From Ichthyophis bannanicus (lineage: Eukaryota > Chordata > Amphibia > Gymnophiona > Ichthyophiidae): DNA of 64,000 nucleotides. The notes below the pieces were generated by a model that was not told where the DNA came from, ran no database searches, and worked only from the letters and a program-made list of their open reading frames with translations. The stretch covers positions 446,460,270-446,524,269 of the forward strand of contig CM066032.1 of the NCBI GenBank assembly GCA_033557465.1. Direction: 5' to 3'. Position numbers and translations under genes: made by a program. Positions 55,241 to 64,000 of the stretch are shown one piece after another (within the stretch, counting starts at the first letter, position 1; the number at the start of each line of letters is the position of its first letter).

Positions 55241-55774
55241 TATATATATATAATAAAAATATTATTATTATTATTATAATAGGTAAATTCATTATAATTA
55301 TTAAACAAGTACTTTTTAAAATAAATATTGTAGTGATTAATAAAGACTGGTTGGATAGAGGAGTTTTTCAGACCAATGATGTAGTATCAAGTGATTCCCC
55401 CATAGTAGTTTTCTGCCACATATTCTCTCATCCTGAGGTCTTTTCTCCTCTTTTTAAAGTTAGAAATATATTGGCTGCTGATTTCTCCTTAGCTAGCCCT
55501 GTAGGGCTTTATGTAATATAAAGCTTTGGGCATCACTGATGGTTTTAGATGGATTTAAAAAGTCATTTATTAAGGATGGGGATTTCTAATTAACTGTTGG
55601 CTGAGAGTTGTTGTGTTTTATTAGAATTAGTCACTCTTAGTGCGGTGATTTGTTGATTAGTATTAATTTACAGACATATGTTTGAAATTTTCAAAAGTAT
55701 GTGCACAAATATAAACTGCTCCCAACCCTGCCTCCTGAGAATAACTCCACATAATCCAAGTCAGTTTAGATACA
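55241..55774. other. A/T-rich non-coding stretch
   Basis: Begins with TA and ATT microsatellites (55240-55275) and contains no supported gene. Confidence 0.45.
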
Positions 55775-56365
55775 CAGGGGCTATTCGTGGTGGCTGCATG
55801 CCCCAACTAACTTCCCTGCGGGTTGTGCAGGGAAGTTAATTAGGGCAGGGAAGAGACGGCCCGGGGCGGGTAGTGGGCAGTCACCAGCCCTGGACGTACA
55901 GGGCCGATTCGAATGTTGGCCCTGTAGGTCTATGACCAGTGAAATGGTCAGGGAAGTTATTCCACCTCTGGGATGGAATAACTTCCCTGGCTGTTTCTTT
56001 TTGGCAGACTCGGGGCACAGAAGGGGCTGGATGGGGGGGAAAGTTAATATCCCGCAGCCTGACCCTGATCGGTGGTCAGGCTGTGGGAAATTAACTTTTT
56101 TAGCAGCGGCCGGCATTGCGACTTTTAAATGGCGCTCCATTTAAAAGCCCTGGCTGTGTTAGCTGGGTTATGGCTGTACATGCAGGCTGGGACTGAATCA
56201 CAGTCCTGGCCTGCACGTACAGGCCTATTCACGATTCTGATCCCGCGGGGCTAGATGTGCCCCATGAGATCAGAATTGCAATCTCATTTGTACATCCGGA
56301 TCAGCCTGGACGTATAAAGGAGATGGACGTCGGGATCAGAATCGGGCCCATACAGGCTAAACACA
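55775..56365. mobile_element. GC-rich foldback MITE, copy 2
   Basis: It shares CTGGACGTACAGGGCCGATTC, GGGAAGTTATTCCACCTC and CTGATCCCGCGGGGCTAGA with the block at 54034-54620. It ends GGGATCAGAATCGGGCCC, the inverted form of copy 1's start. The left edge seems shortened, and a clean duplication was not found. Confidence 0.6.
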
Positions 56366-56865
56366 CATAGGGTTACCCACATATCAGTCAGTTTTATAAA
56401 AGACTACTTCCCCACGTATAGCACTATTTTACCAATGGAAATGCTCTTGAAAATTACTCTGTTACTGGAGTACTGAGTGCAGATGAATTATTTTGACCTT
56501 TGAGTCTGGATCAATTCTTACAAAAAAAAAATCTACAGTCAATTCAATCCACAAAGTAGTCACTGGAATATGCACATGCAGAGAACTTCAACAACACTCC
56601 CTTGCAAAATCACTTATTGAAGAGGAGTGTCTCCCCCCTCCCCACCGGATTTCCATGTATTGATGCTGGTTTTCCATGTGGTCTTTTTCTGCCGTCGTGT
56701 TTCTCTGTTTTTATGTTGCACTAAAACACAAGCAGTTTGGAACAAATTTCTCTTTAACTACCTATCTTTCAGTTTCTAAATTTTCCCTTAGGATCCCATT
56801 ATGCTCCTCTCCTGAGACCGAGTCCTCCATCTTCGAGCCTCAGCACACACCTGAGACAAACAGGA
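56366..56865. other. Non-coding with a short CR1 family B tail
   Basis: A CR1-B-like 3' end (GTGGTCTTTTTCTGCCGTCG and TGTTTCTCTG) lies at about 56678-56710. Nothing else is recognised. Confidence 0.45.
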
Positions 56866-57263
56866 GGAAGAACATAAGATATTCTATGCAGGATCAGATC
56901 AAAAAACCATCACACCCAGCATCCTCTTTCCAGCAGTGGCTGGTCAGAATCACTAGGAAGCACTCAGCAGAGCCCAAAGGATACATTTCTTCCTTGGAGC
57001 CCCCTCCCAGGGATGACTAATAATTGTTCATGAATATTTCCTTTAAGAATTTGTCCAACCTACATTTTAAATGCATTGACCATATCCTTTGGCAACAAAC
57101 GTCCACCGCTTGTTAAGTGAAAAAAGTACCTTTTCTCATTTATTTTCAGTTTGCTGTCTGTAAGTTTAATGGTGTGTCCCCTAATCCTTGTGAAATTTGA
57201 AGACAGCTGTTTTCTTTTGCACACCAATCTCCTCTTGTATAGTTATGTCATGGAGATATTTAA

Positions 57264-58211
57264 CACTAGAACCCCCAAAGTACGTCAATTGACGCAAATG
57301 CATCTTCAAAGTTGTATACCAGCACCACTGCTAGAACCATGTCAATTATATTCCATGACTTTGTTAGCAAGGTCAGATGTTCAAATATGTGCATCAAAAA
57401 TTAATGACAGATGTGCCACCTAGTGGGAAAATGAATTTATACCTAGAAGCCCCAAAGTACGTCAATTGACGCAACCAAGAAAATCGAGTGGTTTTCACAA
57501 ATTTTCTTACAACGACTAACATAAGAACAGTGTTAACTAAATTTAAAAGTAACTGCATATTCAAAAGTAACTGCAAAGTCCATGTCAGTTAATGAACAAA
57601 CAGGATAAGCATGTACACCTGCACAACCTGTAACATGTAGGTCAACGTTTGAATCTGATTCAGTCGAATCAGAGCCACTGTCAATTTACAAAATATCTTG
57701 CAGCTTGGAAAGTGCTTGTGCTGCTGTCATGTGCTGCGGACATGGTTCTCTCATTTTCTGCATTGAAGCGATAGCCGCAGCTGCCAACAGATCAACTGAT
57801 TTTGCACCAGCACATCTAGGCACTGCTGTCTTCTTACAAGGTCTCGGCCTTCTGTAAATAGAATCGTAGAAAAAAATGAATAAAATGTCAGGGAGGAAGC
57901 GATATGTTAAAAGTTCTGGAGTGTCGGCCTGTCCTAGGGCATGTTCGAAAGTCACGCCATTGTACATACCTGTGTAACAGAATAAATTTTGGTTTTAAAT
58001 CAATCACTCTTTACAGTTTTACTCCGACATGACAAAAAAATAAACACACGATGACGTCATGCAATGACATCACATACTTATTTGTTAAATGCGTGCAGTA
58101 ACTTCAAATTAATTCACATCTGCATTTCATGCAAAACGCAGTCGTTGTGATAATGTGTCAATTGACGCACTTTGGGGTTTCTAGGTAAAATGCCTTTTGG
58201 GGCTTCTAGTG
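57264..58211. mobile_element. piggyBac-type non-autonomous element, TTAA TSD
   Basis: TTAA flanks it at 57260-57263 and 58212-58215. Its ends are CACTAGAACCCCCAAAG and (reverse complement) CACTAGAAGCCCCAAAAGG. The phrase CCCAAAGTACGTCAATTGACG occurs at the left end and again in direct orientation at about 57450, and inverted at about 58155. A 93-codon frame on the minus strand (57686-57967) has no domain I recognise. Confidence 0.85.
57686..57967 (-). CDS. Hypothetical frame inside the piggyBac-type element
   Basis: A 93-codon minus-strand frame starts MYNGVTFEHALGQ and has RRPRPCKKTAVPRCAGA and LLAAAAIASMQKM. Immediately after its stop the same frame continues as acidic text (DSGSDSTESDSN). 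Such Asp/Ser-rich text is common near piggyBac transposase N-termini, so a transposase exon remnant is possible. No catalytic domain is present. Confidence 0.25.
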   Translation of the reverse strand: MYNGVTFEHALGQADTPELLTYRFLPDILFIFFYDSIYRRPRPCKKTAVPRCAGAKSVDLLAAAAIASMQKMREPCPQHMTAAQALSKLQDIL

Positions 58212-58275
58212 TTAAATGTCTCTATCATATCTCCTCTATTCCACCTTTTCCTCTAACGTATACATATTAAGTCTG

Positions 58276-58480
58276 TCCCCATATGCTTTATACAATAAAC
58301 TAAGACAGCTGTACTCATTAACCATTCCGTAGTTATAAGTATACTCAGCATAGAAACTAGTGAAACAGGAAGCCTCAGAAACCTCAAGCACCTCCCACAG
58401 TCCACCTTTTATAGTGAGCTCTGGTGCCTTACACGCAACCACCCCAATCAACACCCAGGTTTAAACCTTCAGGTGTTACA
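58276..58480. other. Unassigned sequence
   Basis: No supported feature; short text between retroelement fragments. Confidence 0.4.
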
Positions 58481-58715
58481 GTCCCCAACTGAAAAATCCA
58501 GCATTGCTCTCTGTAAAATAAATGCTGTTCACGTGTCCTACCTTTAAATACCGAGTGTACATTGGTAAGACGATTCGCCCGTTTCGGATGGGTCTGGGGG
58601 AGCACAAGAGCCGTATACATTGTAAACATCGAGAGGCCCCTTTGGTGGAGCATTGTTTGATGAAAGGCCATGTATTTTTGGATCTGAAGTGTTTTTGTTT
58701 GGAACAGATACACTC
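58481..58715 (+). pseudogene. Penelope-like GIY-YIG endonuclease fragment
   Basis: The frame from 58522 reads LLFTCPTFKYRVYIGKTIRP-like text (YIGKT, LGEHKSRIHCKHREAPL, VEHCLMKGH), the GIY-YIG domain of a Penelope-like element with its histidine-rich end. It is cut at about 58716 by a minus-strand CR1 fragment. Confidence 0.8.
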
Positions 58716-59060
58716 AGGATTAAAATTTCATCATCTGTCTGTTTATTCTGTTCAGGTGGATCATAGTACACCCTCACTACCATTTCCTTCACCTTTTTAC
58801 TTGGAATTTCTATCCATAGAGATTCTACAGTGTATTTTGTTTCCTACAAAAACTTTATCCTGTTTGACTCAAAGCCTTCTTTAAAATATAGAACTACCCC
58901 TTTACCAATGTAATCTACCCTATCCTTGCAATATAGTTGGTAGCCTGCTATCACAGTGTCCCATTAGTTATCCTCCTTCCACCAGGTCTCTGAAAATGGC
59001 AATTATACCTAACCTTTCATTCATTGCTATATATTCTAATTCTCCCATCTTATTTTTTTA
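58716..59060 (-). mobile_element. CR1 endonuclease fragment
   Basis: The plus strand text GTGGATCATAGTACACCCTC, ATAGATTCTACAGTGTATTTTG and CCTCCTTCCACCAGGTCTCTG corresponds to 4375-4640 of the family A ORF2, in the same orientation but with stops. Confidence 0.8.
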
Positions 59061-59277
59061 GAATTCTAGAATTTGCATACAGGCATTTCAGTTTGGTTTT
59101 TTTTTGCTAATATGAACAGTCTGACTATTTGATAACAGGGTTAATTTGGAATCTTTCAACTATCTGATTTTAACTTGAAGGCATCTGGGATACTTTTACT
59201 TTCTTTTGGAACCTCTCCATCAGGATGCCCTGACTTGCTAGTATCCTTCAATGATACATTATTCTGAACCATGCTTT
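59061..59277. other. Unassigned sequence
   Basis: Short unassigned stretch before the TSD of the hAT-ended copy 2. Confidence 0.4.
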
Positions 59278-59384
59278 CTTGGGCGCAGGGCCGGCCCGTC
59301 CATTGAGCAAGAATGTTTTTTGCACAGGGCCCCGCGCAAAGAACATTCTGCTTTTTCTTAATTGAATTAAAAAAAAAAAAAAAA

Positions 59385-59715
59385 GCTGGCCGCTGCGGCA
59401 TGGAGTGTCCCGCGGGGCTCCCTCTGCCCGGCGGAACTCTCCCGGCGCGGCTGAGCCCCTCTCTGCCGGCTTGCAGATACGCGAAGGGAGAGAGTCTCCC
59501 TCGCGTCTTTGTTAAGCCCGCAGGGGCAGATGGGAAATTTCCCATCAGCCCCTGCTTCCCATCAGCCCCTGCGGGCTTAACAGAGACGCGAGGGAGACTC
59601 TCTCCCTTTGCGTATCTGCAAGCCGGCAGAGAGGGGCTCAGCCGCACCGGGAGAGTTCCGCCGGGCAGAGGGAGCCCCGCGGGACACTCCATGCCGCAGC
59701 GGCCAGCTTTTTTTT
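59385..59715. repeat. Near-perfect GC-rich foldback in hAT-ended copy 2
   Basis: The left arm from GCTGGCCGCTGCGGCATGGA and the right arm ending CCATGCCGCAGCGGCCAGC are inverted copies over more than 130 bp. The centre is GATGGGAAATTTCCCATC with an extra CAGCCCCTGC duplication on one side. T and A tracts flank the foldback. Confidence 0.9.
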
Positions 59716-59734
59716 TTTTTTTTTTAATTGCCAT

Positions 59735-61990
59735 GAGCCGAGGGGGGGCGGGGAGGATTGTCAATGGGCTAGGGAGGGAGGGGGGTTAAGACTGGCAATG
59801 GGCTAGGGAGGGAGGGGGGTTGAGACTGGCAATGGGCTAGGGAGGGAGGGGGGTTGAGACTGGCAGTGGGCTATGGGGGGGGGTTAAGACTGGCAGTGGG
59901 CTATGGGGGGGGTTAAGACTGGCAGTGGGCTAGGGAGGGGGGGTTAAGACTGGCAATGGGCTGGGGGGGTTAAGACTGGCAATGGGCTGGGGAGGGGGGT
60001 TAAGACTGGCAGTGGGCTATGGGGGGTTAAGACTGGCAATGGGCTATAGTGGGGTAAAGAATTGCAGTGGGCTAGGGAGGGAGGGGGTTAAGACTGGCAA
60101 TGGGCTAGGGAGGGAGGGGGTTGAGACTGGCAATGGGCTAGGGAGGGAGGGGGGTTGAGACTGGCAATGGGCTAGGGAGGGGGGGGGGTTGAGACTGGCA
60201 ATGGGCTCGGGAGGGGGGGGGGGGGAGACTGGCAATGGGCTAGGGAGGGGGGGGGTTGAGACTGGCACTGGGCTAGGGAGGGAGGGGGGTTGAGACTGGC
60301 AATGGGCTGGGGAGGGGGGGTTAAGACTGGCAGTGGGCTATGGGGGGTTAAGACTGGCAATGGGCTATGGGGGGGTTAAGACTGGCAGTGGGCTAGGCTA
60401 GGGAGGGAGGGAGGGAGGGAGGGGGGTTAAAACTGGCAATGGGCGAGGGAGGGAGGGAGGGGGTTAAAACTGGCAATGGGCTAGGGAGGGAGGGAGGGAG
60501 GGGGGTTAAAACTGGCAATGGGCTAGGGAGGGAGGGAGGGGGGTTAAGACTGGCAATGGGCGAGGGAGGGAGGGAGGGAGGGGGTTAAGACTGGCAATGG
60601 GCTAGGGAGGGAGGGGGGTTGAGACTGGCAATGGGCTAGGGAGGGGGGTTAAGACTGGCAATGGGCTGGGGAGGGGGGTTAAGACTGGCAGTGGGCTATG
60701 GGAGGTTAAGACTGGCAATGGGCTATGGGGGGGTTAAGACTGGCAGTGGGCTAGGGAGGGAGGGGGTTAAAACTGGCAATGGGCTAGGGAGGGAGGGAGG
60801 GGGGTTAAGACTGGCAATGGGCTAGGGAGGGAGGGGGGTTAAGACTGGCAATGGGCTGGGGAGGGGGGTTAAGACTGGCAGTGGACTATGGGGGGGGAGG
60901 TTAAGACTGGCAGTGGGCTAGGGAGGGGGGGTTAAGACTGGCAATGGGCTGGGGAGGGGGGTTAAGACTGGCAGTGGGCTATGGGGGGTTAAGACTGGCA
61001 ATGGGCTATGGGGGGGTTAAGACTGGCAGTGGGCTATGGGGGGGTTAAGACTAGCAATGGGCTGTGGGCTGATGAGGGCTGGCAATGGGCTATGGGGGGG
61101 TTAAGACTGGTAATGGGCTATGGGGGGGGTTAAGACTGGTAGTGGGCTGATGGGGGGGTAGGACTGGTAATGGGCGATGGGGGGGTTAGGACTGGTAATG
61201 GGCTATGGGGGGGTTAAGACTGGTAGTGGGCTGATGGGGGGGGTAGGACTGATAATGGGTTATGGGGGGGCTAGGACAGGAAATGGGCTGATGGGGAGGG
61301 GTTAGGACTTGAGGTGGGCTGATGTGGTTAGGACAGGTAATGGGCTGTGGGCTGATGGGGGGGTTAGGACTGGCAATGGGCTATGGGGGGCTGACTGGAA
61401 ATGGGCTGATGGGGGGTTAGGACTGGTAATGGGTTATAGGGGGGGCTTAAACTGAAAATGGGGTGATGGGGGTTAGGACTGGAAGTTGATTGACGGGGGG
61501 CTAGGACTGGTAATGGGTTGGGGGGTTGCTAGGACTGGAAATGGGCTGAGTGGAAGGGGAGACTTGAACTGCAAATAGCTGATGGGGAGGGGGCTTGGAA
61601 TGGAAATGGGCTGTGAGGGAAGGGAGCTAGGACTGAAAATGGGCTAATGGAACAGCTAGGATAGGACTGGAAATGGGCTGTTGGGGGGAGCTAAGATTGG
61701 AAATGGGCTGTGGTGGGGGCTTGAATTGAAATGGACTCATGGAGGGGCTAGAACTGGAAGTAGGCTCATGGGGGAGCTTGGACTGGAATTGGGCTGAGTG
61801 GAGGGGAGCTATGATTTGACATGGGCTGATGGTGGGGCTAGGAAATGACTAGAAATGGGCTGATGGGGGGGCTAGGATTGGAAATGAGCTGATGAAGGGA
61901 CTTGGACTGGAAATGGATGGGGGAGCTAGGACTGGAAATGGGCTGATGGGGGGCTAGGACTGGAAATGGGCTGATGCAGGGACTAGAAGG
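59735..61990 (+). repeat. G-rich minisatellite, copy 2 (expanded)
   Basis: Units of about 26-35 bp read GGGTTAAGACTGGCAATGGG followed by CTAGGGAGGGAGG. The left two-thirds (59750-61070) are fairly homogeneous with GGGAGGGAGG runs; the right third drifts to TTAGGACTGGTAATGGGC units like copy 1. On the minus strand the reading is Pro/Ser-rich, which is a composition artefact. Confidence 0.92.
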
Positions 61991-63040
61991 GAATGGATGC
62001 TGGGTGAGACTGGAACTAGAAGGGAGCTGATGTTGGGGGAGGATTAGAATGGGATGGGGCTGGGAGATTAAAATGGAGAGGGGAAAAATATTTTGTGTAG
62101 GAGGGATGAAAAATCTACAATTGGCCAGATATTGGGAGAGTAATTGGGGATTGAGGATGGAGGGGTAAAATTTGTGTGGATGAAATAGGAATGAGGAAAG
62201 AGCAAAAGGAGAAAGATTAGTATGTTAAAGCAGATGTAGAGAGAGAGAGAATGGAAAAAAAAAACTAGAAGAGAGAAGAAAGGACAAATGGACAGCAGAC
62301 GATGGAGAGTTAGCAGAAAACATGAAGAAACCAGAAGAAAGTGGCTGGAGCAATTGCAACTGAAAAAAAAATGCACAAAAGGTAGAAAGATATCTCTTTA
62401 TTTTGAATTTATTAACTGGAATATGTCAGCTCTGGGAAATGTGCATCATTAACATCTGCGCTTTGTTTGGTACAAGAGGAAATTAATTTATAGTTTTATT
62501 TCTACAGTGTTGTTGTACATTCCAAGTTTGGCTTTTGGGGTTCCCAGTTTAATTATTGCCTTCCTGTTTCTAAATTGTGATTCCTTGTTTGGTGATGGTC
62601 TATGTTCTGCATGTGTAACTGAGCTGAGGTATTCTGTTTATGTAATTCCTATTTGACGTTGCCACTTGTTCTTTTTCCCCAGTATTCTCTGAAATGTATT
62701 GGTTTAATATTTGCAGTGTTGCCTTTTGATAGGTAGGGTATGGTGCTTTGTGAGTCCTGGTAATGCTGTCAGGATACAGCGGGTTTGCTATGGGTTCTAA
62801 ATGGGCAGCGTTTGTAGTAGTTCCTAATGTGCCTGGCAGTTGGCACTGGATTATAGTAATGTAGAAATCTTTTAGTCTTTCTTTATCCATACACTCATTA
62901 AGAGATATGTTTACTAAAAGTTAGTGAATGGTAACATTATGCAAATATTTATGCAAATAAGACCACTTATGCAAATGAGGCCCCGCACCGAGTCTCCGCA
63001 CATGGCCCCGCACCCCCCTTGGGCCGCCCCTGCTTGGGCG

Positions 63041-63089
63041 GTTTAGAAATACTGTTAAATAAATAAAAATAAATAAATAAATAAAAACT
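63041..63089. repeat. AAATA microsatellite
   Basis: AAATAAATAAAAATAAATAA runs immediately after the hAT copy 2 duplication, probably the tail of a SINE or LINE into which it inserted. Confidence 0.6.
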
Positions 63090-63890
63090 GGTGGCTTTCC
63101 CCTATCAACTAGTTTAAAAACTGCTCTAACTCCTTTTTAAAGATGAATGCCAGCAGCCTGGTTCCACCCTGGTTAAGGTGGAACCCATCCTTTTAGAAAA
63201 ACTCCCTCTCAAAATATTGCCCATTTCTTAACAAATCCATACCTATCTTCACTGTACCATTGGCTCATGCATGCATTGAGATCCTGGAGCTCTAACTACC
63301 TCTTGGGTCCTGCACATAGAATGGGGGAAGCATTTCTGAGAATGCTACCCTGAAAGGTCTGGATTTCAACTTTCTACCTAAAAGCCTAAATTTGGCTTCC
63401 AGATCCTGCTTTCCACATTTTCCTATGTCACTGGTACCAACATGTACCAAGACAGAAGGCTCCTCCCCAGCACTATCTACCTTGTCTATGTGACACGTGA
63501 GGTCTGCTACCTTCACTCCAGACAGGCATTTACCAAGCGATCCTCATGTCCACCAGCCGTCCAGCTATCTATATTCCTAATGATCAAATTGTCAATTGTA
63601 ACAGCCATCTTAACCCTTATCTCATAGGAACATGGCCCTGAAGACATCCTAGGTGTAAGAGAGCATTATATCACATAAAGAACAGGTCCTAGCTACAGGA
63701 TCACTTCCTGCCACACCAAGGTGATGCTTTCCTTTCACATGACTTCTTTCTTCCATGGCAGCAGAGAGGCTGCCAGACTGGAAATGGGACATCTCTACTA
63801 TATTCCTGTAGGTCACATCTATATACCTCTCTTTTTGCCTCAGCTCCTCCAAGTGAACTAAAAGGACTACAAAAAGGGACTGCTACCTCT
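63090..63890 (-). pseudogene. CR1-family ORF1 fragment with esterase-like domain
   Basis: On the minus strand the text includes MEELRQKERYIDVTYRNIVE (63852 on, coiled-coil-like) and, downstream, ADLTCHIDKVDSAGEEPSVL, VLVHVGTSDIGK and FRLLGRKLKSRPF with LPPFYVQD. These are the ORF1 features of CR1-type LINEs, whose C-terminal part is an SGNH-type esterase domain with a VHVGTND-like box. Frame breaks lie between 63516 and 63650. No ORF2 is attached in this window. Confidence 0.72.
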
Positions 63891-64000
63891 GGAGAGAGAG
63901 CTGCAAGTGTAAGTATTTACTAATGGGAATTTTTCTAAATCTTGGTGAAAATGAATTCTTTAGATTAAAGCTGATTAATCTGTGAATCCAGTGTATTTGT

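Larger units (their letters stand above)
56868..58275 (-). mobile_element. Older CR1-like 3' fragment (third family), split by a piggyBac-type element
   Basis: The minus strand carries degraded CR1 C-terminal text and a 3' end with AAGAACATAAGATATTC on the plus strand (56870). The phrases CCACCGCTTGTTAAGTGAAAA and GAGATATTTAAATGTCTC (rejoined across the TTAA insertion) match the CR1 C-terminal region. A piggyBac-type element occupies 57264-58211. Confidence 0.72.
59286..63032. mobile_element. hAT-ended element with foldback and minisatellite, copy 2
   Basis: The ends CAGGGCCGGCCCGTCC and (reverse complement) CAGGGGCGGCCCAAGG are flanked by CTTGGGCG at 59278-59285 and 63033-63040, exact in 8 of 8 bases. 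The layout equals copy 1: a left arm, a foldback (59385-59715), a minisatellite (59735-61990) and the same 1-kb right part (61990-63032). It is 3747 bp against 2286 bp for copy 1, almost all from array expansion. Confidence 0.92.

Noticed and set aside
57394..57576. 60-codon frame with MQLLLNMQLLLN repeat
   Set aside because: The repeat comes from a short tandem TAAATTTAAAAGTAACTGCATA-like duplication; no protein feature.
59156..59789. 202- and 158-codon frames in the second foldback
   Set aside because: Same palindrome artefact as in copy 1, with poly-Lys from the A tract.
60044..60360. Proline-rich frame PPLPSPLPVS-type
   Set aside because: It is the complement of the G-rich minisatellite; a repeat artefact.
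62068..62376. Phe/Ser/Leu-rich frame that looks membrane-spanning
   Set aside because: It is the reverse of an A/G-rich non-coding part shared by both hAT-ended copies (also at 49854-50180) and is not conserved as a gene.

Overview
This window looks like intergenic or intronic DNA from a large, repeat-rich vertebrate genome, most likely a tetrapod. An amphibian such as a caecilian is my guess, but that is inference. I found no host gene, rRNA or free tRNA gene that I can support. Almost everything recognisable is a transposable element: CR1, L2, RTE/BovB and L1 LINEs, a Penelope-like element, Gypsy-type LTR elements, tRNA-derived SINEs, and piggyBac, hAT, Tc1/mariner and Harbinger-type DNA transposons. 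Many are nested. Several insertions could be dated relative to each other and bounded to the base from target-site duplications (TSDs).

Layout. 0.4-4.8 kb: a CR1-family LINE (- strand, 942-codon open ORF2) interrupted by a solo LTR (470-1833, TSD GTAC). 5.6-9.0 kb: a complete piggyBac element (TTAA TSD) holding a decayed transposase, a 497-bp insertion with a perfect hairpin, and a SINE. 9.0-10.8 kb: L2 tails. 10.9-15.0 kb: an old CR1 with a hAT MITE inside, then a second CR1 with an 878-codon open frame. 15.0-19.0 kb: a BovB-like RTE LINE (- strand) split by a CR1 tail. 19-25.7 kb: tails, MITEs and simple repeats. 25.8-28.85 kb: an internally deleted L1 with intact ORF1 and a perfect 15-bp TSD. 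29.5-37.1 kb: a Gypsy-type LTR element whose 5' LTR carries a second solo LTR (30559-32085, TSD CTTC). 38.9-42.0 kb: two L2 LINEs. 42.7-47.8 kb: a hAT MITE, unclassified repeats and a Tc1 element containing a Harbinger-type palindrome. 48.5-50.8 and 59.3-63.0 kb: two hAT-ended elements carrying a long foldback and an expanded G-rich minisatellite. 52.0-55.2 kb: a Penelope-like element with inverted end repeats. 56.9-58.3 kb: CR1 with a second piggyBac-type insertion. 63.1-63.9 kb: a CR1 ORF1 fragment.

The most interesting signal is in the LTRs. Three different LTR families here (470-1833 minus, 30559-32085 minus, and the LTR pair 29525-32468/35674-37088 plus) each carry a long sense ORF. In every case it is open from the first base of the LTR, in the same phase (first codon TGT), and ends in an acidic tail with M-D-C-[S/T]-L. 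In the one element with an internal region, the integrase frame runs through the polypurine tract straight into this LTR ORF. That element also has a SCAN-like Gag and a protease-integrase fusion with no reverse transcriptase, which suggests a non-autonomous Gmr1-like lineage. The LTR ORF occupies the U3 position used by nef or sag in unrelated retroviruses.
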